Shown here: positions 6,664 to 8,857 of the stretch, piece after piece
Layout of the letters: each line of letters begins with the position of its first letter
Numbering within the stretch: position 1 is the first letter of the stretch
Origin: Comamonadaceae bacterium
GTDB taxonomy: Bacteria > Pseudomonadota > Gammaproteobacteria > Burkholderiales > Burkholderiaceae_C
Reading direction: 5' to 3'
Assembly: GCA_947478935.1 (NCBI GenBank)
Contig: CANJXV010000091.1
Location: 1 to 8,857 of the forward strand
DNA length: 8,857 nt
Position numbers and translations under genes: made by a program
Notes under the pieces: generated by a model
Told to the model about the DNA's origin: nothing
What the model saw: the letters and a program-made list of their open reading frames with translations, nothing else
Database searches by the model: none

Positions 6664-6830
6664 TGCAAGTACGTTCGCAGCCTGCGGCGCTGCTTGCTTT
6701 GCGTCAGTTTAAGTCCGCGCCCTGGCCCGAACGGCGAGAACTGCTGCATGCCTGGGTGTATCGCTTTGGTATTTACGCCGCGCTCAACTTCATTGACGAA
6801 CCGGCCTGGCTAGCGCTGGTTTTTTGCTGA
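6663..6830 (+). CDS. Possible small ORF, 55 residues (hypothetical)
   Basis: The Nudix stop and an ATG overlap as TAATG, a usual sign of translational coupling. From this ATG a frame runs 55 residues to a TGA at 6828-6830, 14 nt before the nuclease ATG. The product begins MQVRSQPAALLALRQF and contains APWPERRELLHAW and a hydrophobic, Trp-rich end (FIDEPAWLALVFC). It fills an otherwise empty 181-bp gap. The mix of charged helix-like and aromatic segments looks protein-like, but the length is short, no family is recognised and no separate Shine-Dalgarno is seen. It may instead be a leftover fragment of a longer gene. Confidence 0.45.
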   Translation: MQVRSQPAALLALRQFKSAPWPERRELLHAWVYRFGIYAALNFIDEPAWLALVFC

Positions 6831-6844
6831 AAACAGCCCACGAC

Positions 6845-8254
6845 ATGTTGCCCTGTTTTGTCGTCATCGACCTGGAAACCACCGGCGGCAATGCGCAGCA
6901 AGACCGCATTACCGAAATCGCGGTCGTACGCGTAGAGCACGGCGTGGAAGTGGCGCGCTGGAGTAGCCTGGTCAACCCCGGTGTGCGCATACCGCCCTAT
7001 ATCCAAAGCCTGACCGGTATCAGCGATCCAATGGTGCAAGACGCTCCTTATTTTGAGGACGTCGCCAGCCGCTTGCTTGAACTGCTGGACGGGGCGGTGT
7101 TCGTCGCGCACAACGTGCGCTTTGACCATGGCTTTGTGCTGCATGCGCTGGAGCGCATGGACAAACCCTTCAAAGTCAAAACCCTATGCACTGTGCGCTT
7201 ATCACGCAAGCTGTATCCGGCGCACAAAGGCCATGGCCTGGATGCGATTTCGCAGCGCCACGGTCTGCACACCCTGGCGCGCCACCGGGCCATGGGTGAT
7301 GTGGAATTGGTGCTGGGATTTTTACAAGTAGCGCGCGCCGAGCTGGGCGCCGAAGTGCTGCAGCGCGAAGCAGCCTCCTTGCTGCAAGGCAGCGCCAGCG
7401 TGCCGCCGCAATTAGAGACGCCGATAGCCGATGTGCCGGACCGGCCCGGCGTGTATGTGTTTTACGGCGAAGGCAGCATACCGCTGTACATCGGCAAAAG
7501 CATCAACATGCGCACCCGCGTGCTATCGCACTTTCAGGCCTCTACGCGCCAGGCGCGTGAGATGCGCATACTGCAAGAGATACGGCGTATTGAATGGCAG
7601 GAAACCGCAGGCGAATTAGGCGCGCTATTGCTGGAGTCGCGCTGGGTCAAAGAGCGCCAACCGATACACAACCGGCAGCTGCGCCGCACGCGCGGCCTGC
7701 AAGCTTGGCAGCTGGCCGAGTCGCCCGAGGCCAAACCCTTGCTCACGCTGGTGGGCCTGGACGATATGGACGCCGCCGCCTTCGGCACCTTGTACGGCGC
7801 TTACCGCTCCAAACGCCAAGCGCTGGATGCGCTACGCACGCTGTGCGAAACCCAGGCCCTGTGTCCGCAACGACTGGGCTTGGAATCGGGTAAAGGCGCC
7901 TGCTTTGCCAGCCAGATCGGCAAATGCAAAGGCGTATGCGCGGGCCGCGAAAATCCCAGCGTGCACCGCCTGCGCCTGCAACTGGCCTTGACCGGTGAGC
8001 AACTACAGACCTGGCCATTTATCGGCCCCATAGGCATACGCGAATACGACGCCCGCAGTGGGCGCACCGACATCCATGTGTTCGAGCAATGGTGCCACCT
8101 AGCCACCGCACATGACGAAGAAGAACTGCAAGCTGCCATGCAAACCCGCCAGGCGCTGGCCTTTGATGTGGATACTTACCGGCTGCTACTCAACCGCTTG
8201 TCGGGCAAGGGAGATCGCAATGTAGTGGTGCTCAAAAGGCCTGAGGCACTTTGA
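6845..8254 (+). CDS. Fused DEDDh 3'-5' exonuclease / GIY-YIG (Cho/UvrC-like) nuclease
   Basis: A 469-residue two-nuclease fusion. N-terminal half (about 1-165): a DNA polymerase III epsilon-type DEDDh exonuclease with FVVIDLETTG (Asp9, Glu11), VAHNVRFDHGF (Asp94) and HRAMGDVEL (His147, Asp152). Then a GIY-YIG domain from about residue 195: DRPGVYVFYGE (GVY at 202-204), LYIGKSINMRTR (YIG at 215-217), and the metal-binding Glu264 in LLLESRWVKERQPIHN. Next a cysteine set C-x12-C-x7-C-x3-C (340, 353, 361, 365), close in spacing to the UvrC cluster, then a tail of about 100 residues. Such fusions are annotated as polymerase III epsilon subunit or Cho-like excinuclease and are inferred to act in nucleotide excision repair. 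I prefer the ATG at 6845 because the protein then begins just before the exonuclease strand; a TTG at 6824 is possible. Confidence 0.9.
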   Translation: MLPCFVVIDLETTGGNAQQDRITEIAVVRVEHGVEVARWSSLVNPGVRIPPYIQSLTGISDPMVQDAPYFEDVASRLLELLDGAVFVAHNVRFDHGFVLHALERMDKPFKVKTLCTVRLSRKLYPAHKGHGLDAISQRHGLHTLARHRAMGDVELVLGFLQVARAELGAEVLQREAASLLQGSASVPPQLETPIADVPDRPGVYVFYGEGSIPLYIGKSINMRTRVLSHFQASTRQAREMRILQEIRRIEWQETAGELGALLLESRWVKERQPIHNRQLRRTRGLQAWQLAESPEAKPLLTLVGLDDMDAAAFGTLYGAYRSKRQALDALRTLCETQALCPQRLGLESGKGACFASQIGKCKGVCAGRENPSVHRLRLQLALTGEQLQTWPFIGPIGIREYDARSGRTDIHVFEQWCHLATAHDEEELQAAMQTRQALAFDVDTYRLLLNRLSGKGDRNVVVLKRPEAL

Positions 8255-8270
8255 CTAAGGTGCGCCAGGC
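8239..8270 (-). terminator. Weak candidate terminator of the TetR gene (imperfect hairpin at the convergent junction)
   Basis: An outer stem GCCTG/CAGGC (8239-8243 with 8266-8270) and an inner stem GCAC/GTGC, separated by a 2x2 internal loop, with a loop of about ten bases over the two abutting stop codons. On the minus strand it is followed by CTTTTGAG, giving four T's; on the plus strand no T-run follows. It therefore suits the TetR transcript better than the nuclease transcript, but the stem is interrupted and the T-run is short. Confidence 0.25.
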
Positions 8271-8857
8271 AACAAAACCGTTCTGAGCACCATATCCACA
8301 ATCAGCGCCTCCGCCGCCTCGAAGTCGGCGGCGTCTAATTCTTTCTTGCCCATCACGAGGCTGATCTGGCTGCTCCAGTCGGCATAGACCTGAGTGGAGG
8401 CCCATAGCAGCACCATCAGGTGGCGGCCATCCACTTGGCGGCATAGGCCACGTTCGGCCCAGCGGTTGAAGATAGCCACATCGGCTTGCAGCGCCGGTAT
8501 CACCCGCTCGGCAATCTCGGCAGCAAAAATCGGCGCCCCGGATATCACTTCATTGGCATAGACGCGCGAATCGTCTGGGTGCTCGCGCGAAAAGCGCAGC
8601 TTGCCTGCGATGTACTCGCGCAAAGCCTGCTCCGGGTCATCAGGGCGCTGGCTGAGGGCGTCCATATACAAAAGCCACACGTCCAACACGCCGTGCAGCA
8701 CGCGCCGGTATAGCGCCTCTTTGCTAGGGAAGTAGTACAGCAGGTTTTGCTTGGACGCACCCACTGCCTTGGCGATATGGTCCAAAGACACACCGCCATA
8801 GCCGCGCTGGGCGAACAGGCGCTTGGCGGCGTCCAGGATGTCTTGCTCCAGCTTTTC
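8255..8857 (-). CDS. TetR-family transcriptional regulator, RutR-like (5' end cut by window edge)
   Basis: 200 residues are visible, read from the right edge to a TAG stop; the start codon is outside the window. Seen: an N-terminal TetR helix-turn-helix (ILDAAKRLFAQRGYGG, then SLDHIAKAVGASKQNLLYYF and SKEALYRRVL), followed by a ligand domain resembling the YcdC/RutR C-terminal family (FSREHPDDSR, NEVISGAPIF, LLWASTQVYADWSSQI). RutR of E. coli senses uracil and controls pyrimidine use; here the ligand is unknown, and the target is probably the regulator itself and genes beyond the right edge. The valine-serine-leucine stretch at 8786-8791 is within the HTH, so an internal start there would destroy the DNA-binding domain. 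It converges on the nuclease gene with no base between the stops. Confidence 0.9.
   Translation of the reverse strand, partial: EKLEQDILDAAKRLFAQRGYGGVSLDHIAKAVGASKQNLLYYFPSKEALYRRVLHGVLDVWLLYMDALSQRPDDPEQALREYIAGKLRFSREHPDDSRVYANEVISGAPIFAAEIAERVIPALQADVAIFNRWAERGLCRQVDGRHLMVLLWASTQVYADWSSQISLVMGKKELDAADFEAAEALIVDMVLRTVLLPGAP

Noticed and set aside
8255..8791. TetR gene starting at an internal GTG at 8791
   Set aside because: The frame is open to the window edge and the residues upstream of 8791 form the first helix of the TetR DNA-binding domain, so the real start lies outside.

Overview
The window looks like part of the chromosome of a betaproteobacterium, most likely Comamonadaceae (Rhodoferax/Polaromonas/Limnohabitans-like). 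I base this on the high GC, the class I phaC-phaA-phaB gene order next to a YfiH/PgeF gene, and protein sequences resembling the Cupriavidus necator PHB enzymes. This placement is recognition from memory, not a search result. The window is densely coding: no stretch over 300 bases lacks a gene.

Left part (1-3693, minus strand): a complete polyhydroxybutyrate operon read right to left. phaC (class I PHA synthase, GTG start) is followed by phaA (acetoacetyl-CoA thiolase) and phaB (NADPH acetoacetyl-CoA reductase, cut by the left edge). PhaA condenses two acetyl-CoA, PhaB reduces the product to (R)-3-hydroxybutyryl-CoA, and PhaC polymerises it into storage granules. All catalytic residues I could check are present. 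The 121-bp region upstream of phaC holds a CTGC-N3-GCAG palindrome of the kind reported for the PHB regulator PhaR.

Middle part (3694-5023): a small predicted two-helix membrane protein is divergent from phaC. It converges on and overlaps pgeF (YfiH/laccase-domain family). pgeF carries an in-frame insertion of about 33 codons whose base composition is strikingly lower in GC than its flanks. This is the most unusual thing in the window.

Right part (5081-8254, plus strand): a tightly spaced run of an ABM-domain protein, a fumarylacetoacetate-hydrolase-family enzyme, a zinc-ribbon Nudix hydrolase, a possible 55-residue ORF, and a fused DEDDh exonuclease/GIY-YIG (Cho/UvrC-like) nuclease with a four-cysteine cluster. 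A RutR-like TetR regulator (minus strand, cut by the right edge) converges on it with the two stop codons exactly abutting.

I do not see a transposase, CRISPR array, tRNA/rRNA, phage genes or an obvious defence island. Most of this is ordinary core metabolism, with a few local oddities listed as findings.
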